Source: Dallia pectoralis (Eukaryota > Chordata > Actinopteri > Esociformes > Umbridae). From it: a DNA stretch of 64,000 nt. The stretch covers positions 13,657,306 to 13,721,305 of the forward strand of contig CM055753.1 in NCBI GenBank assembly GCA_029465975.1, read 5' to 3'. A program made the translations under genes and the position numbers. Shown here one piece after another: positions 62,576 through 64,000 of this stretch. Below the pieces are notes generated by a model, which did no database searches, was not told the origin of the DNA, and saw only the letters and a list, made by a program, of their open reading frames with translations. Every line of letters begins with the position of its first letter. Position 1 is the first letter of the stretch.

Positions 62576-64000
62576 TCACACCCAAAGGGTAAGTCCCAGA
62601 CAGCAGGTCCAGCCCTTAAAGGGCCTTGGTGGCCCGATCGCCGTCTTGTGCGGCAAGGCTTCCGCCATCTTGGTGGACGTGGCGGCGGCCATCGTGGTCG
62701 GCGTGGCGGCGGCCATCGACGTGGGCGTGGCGGCGGCCATCGACGTGGGCGTGGCGGCGGCCATTTCAGGCGGCGTGGCGGCGGCCATTTCAGGCGGCGT
62801 AGTCTCCGCCATTTCAGGCGGCGTAGTCTCCGCCATTTCAGGCGGCGTAGTCTCCGCCATTTCAGGCGGCGTAGTCTCCGCCATTTCAGGCGGCGTAGTC
62901 TCCGCCATTTCAGGCGGCGTAGTCTCCGCCATTTCAGGCGGCGTAGTCTCCGCCATTTCAGGCGGCGTAGTCTCCGCCATTTCAGGCGGCGTAGTCTCCG
63001 CCATTTCAGGCGGCGTAGTCTCCGCCATATCATGCGGTGACGCTCTGGGAGCTCTGGCAGGCGGTGACGCTCTGGGAGCTCTGGCAGGCGAGGACGCTCT
63101 GGGAGCTCTGGCAGGCGAGGACGCTCTGGGAGCTCTGGCAGGCGAGGACGCTCTGGGAGCTCTGGCAGGCGAGGACGCTCTGGGAGCTCTGGCAGGCGAG
63201 GACGCTCTGGGAGCTCTGGCAGGCGAGGACGCTCTGGGAGCTCTGGCAGGCAAGGACGCTCTGGGAGCTCTGGCAGGCAAGGACGCTCTGGGAGCTCTGG
63301 CAGGCAAGGACGCTCTGGGAGCTCTGGCAGGCAAGGACGCTCTGGGAGCTCTGGCAGGCAAGGACGCTCTGGGAGCTCTGGCAGGCAAGGACGCTCTGGG
63401 AGCTCTGGCAGGCAAGGACGCTCTGGGAGCTCTGGCAGGCAAGGACGCTCTGGGAGCTCTGGCAGGCGGTGACGCTCTGGGAGCTCTGGCAGGCGGTGAC
63501 GCTCTGGGAGCTCTGGCAGGCGGTGACGCTCTGGGAGCTCTGGCAGGCGAGGACGCTCTGGGAGCTCTGGCAGGCGAGGACGCTCTGGGAGCTCTGGCAG
63601 GCAAGGACGCTCTGGGAGCTCTGGCAGGCAAGGACGCTCTGGGAGCTCTGGCAGGCAAGGACGCTCTGGGAGCTCTGGCAGGCGGTGACGCTCTGGGAGC
63701 TCTGGCAGGCGGTGACGCTCTGGGAGCTCTGGCAGGCAAGGACGCTCTGGGAGCTCTGGCGGAGGAAGGAGATGACACTCCGGGAGCTCTGGCAGGCAGG
63801 GACGCTCTGGGAGCTCTGGCAGGCAAGGACGCTCTGGGAGCTCTGGCGGAGGAAGGAGATGACACTCCGGGAGCTCTGGCAGGCAGGGACGCTCTGGGAG
63901 CTCTGGCGGAGGAAGGAGGAGCCCTCAGGGCACTCACACTGGAGTGGGAGGAGCTGGTCCGGGCACTCACGCAGAGGAGGGAGGAGCCGCTCAGGGCACT
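62576..64000 (-). CDS. repeat-rich 3' ORF of the LTR retrotransposon, continues past the window
   Basis: Open on the minus strand from the window edge to a stop at 62576. It contains about 26 nine-residue ARAPRASLP-type repeats (27-bp units, 63040-63770), longer SSARAP blocks, then about ten eight-residue MAETTPPE repeats (24-bp units, 62800-63030), MAAATPTS variants and the ending FKGWTCCLGLTLWV. The 5' part is outside. No protease, RT or integrase motif is visible here. Position next to the purine tract and LTR makes it the last internal ORF, perhaps a gag-like or accessory protein or the end of a polyprotein. Ty3/Gypsy membership is likely but unproven. Confidence 0.6.
   Translation of the reverse strand, partial: SALSGSSLLCVSARTSSSHSSVSALRAPPSSARAPRASLPARAPGVSSPSSARAPRASLPARAPRASLPARAPGVSSPSSARAPRASLPARAPRASPPARAPRASPPARAPRASLPARAPRASLPARAPRASLPARAPRASSPARAPRASSPARAPRASPPARAPRASPPARAPRASPPARAPRASLPARAPRASLPARAPRASLPARAPRASLPARAPRASLPARAPRASLPARAPRASLPARAPRASLPARAPRASSPARAPRASSPARAPRASSPARAPRASSPARAPRASSPARAPRASSPARAPRASPPARAPRASPHDMAETTPPEMAETTPPEMAETTPPEMAETTPPEMAETTPPEMAETTPPEMAETTPPEMAETTPPEMAETTPPEMAETTPPEMAAATPPEMAAATPTSMAAATPTSMAAATPTTMAAATSTKMAEALPHKTAIGPPRPFKGWTCCLGLTLWV
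62800..63770. repeat. coding tandem repeats of the LTR element (24 bp and 27 bp)
   Basis: 24-bp units GCCATTTCAGGCGGCGTAGT plus CTCC, then 27-bp units GCAGGCGAGGACGCTCTGGG plus AGCTCTG. The 27-bp units come in runs of three subtypes: GCGAGGA, GCAAGGA, GCGGTGA. Confidence 0.93.

Noticed and set aside
62648..63040. Arg-rich plus-strand frame opposite the LTR-element ORF
   Set aside because: Antisense shadow of the MAETTPPE repeats; the LTR and purine tract orient the element on the minus strand.

Overview
The window is nuclear DNA of a vertebrate, almost certainly a teleost fish. Its core is a many-exon plus-strand gene for the presynaptic active-zone scaffold RIM2 (rims2). The surrounding DNA carries fish-type transposons: Tc1-like, hAT-like and Harbinger-like elements, L2/RTE-like LINE pieces, a Penelope-like element and an LTR retrotransposon. 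I cannot name the species. Some interspersed repeats resemble ones familiar from salmonids and pike, but that is only a hint.

GENE. I could chain 29 exons (E1-E29, 4170-52320) with compatible phases at every junction, giving an open reading frame of about 1,210 residues. The order is the linker before the PDZ domain (E1), PDZ domain (E2-E4), linker (E5-E7), C2A (E8-E10), a long low-complexity linker with the RIM-BP-binding RRGRQLP motif (E11-E25), and C2B to the stop (E26-E29). The N-terminal Rab3-binding/zinc-finger part lies upstream of the window or was not recognised. RIM2 rather than RIM1 is favoured by KRMKDGTVPQDTG in the PDZ domain, DYRQNDKDFQSSTLSVP after C2A, and KSFMG plus LSNMVIGWFKLFPP in C2B.

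REPEATS. By hand tally about 24 kb (over a third of the window) is tandem minisatellite, nearly all intronic. Unit lengths are 18 to about 62 bp. The largest arrays are a 24-bp array (5.8 kb), a 39-bp array (3.7 kb) and a 30-bp array (1.8 kb). Many units contain telomere-like TTAGGG/CCCTAA hexamers. Many unit lengths are multiples of three, which creates long meaningless open frames. Several arrays touch or include splice sites, and one lies inside an exon (E17, a proline-rich VNTR).

REGION BY REGION. 1-8647: telomere-like minisatellites, E1, a hAT MITE, a deleted Tc1 element, another DNA transposon and a SINE-like piece. 8648-14698: PDZ and linker exons with minisatellites. 14740-21392: the 39-bp array and a Tc1 element with a nested MITE. 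21393-29000: C2A exons, a hAT element with target-site duplication, and two LINE pieces. 29000-42657: linker exons including E17. 42711-48540: the 24-bp array. 48625-52320: the last exons. 52321-53460: 3' flank with a perfect hairpin. 53453-62107: an L2 remnant, then a minus-strand Penelope-like element with three overlapping ORFs (unknown, SGNH-hydrolase-like, RT plus GIY-YIG) and fragments of a second one. 62108-64000: the 3' LTR and 3' end of an LTR retrotransposon running off the window.

The most unusual items are the three-ORF Penelope-like element with slippery-like heptamers at both ORF junctions, the amplification of an exon/5' splice-site boundary into a minisatellite, the VNTR exon, and a 37-bp perfect inverted repeat just after the rims2 stop codon.
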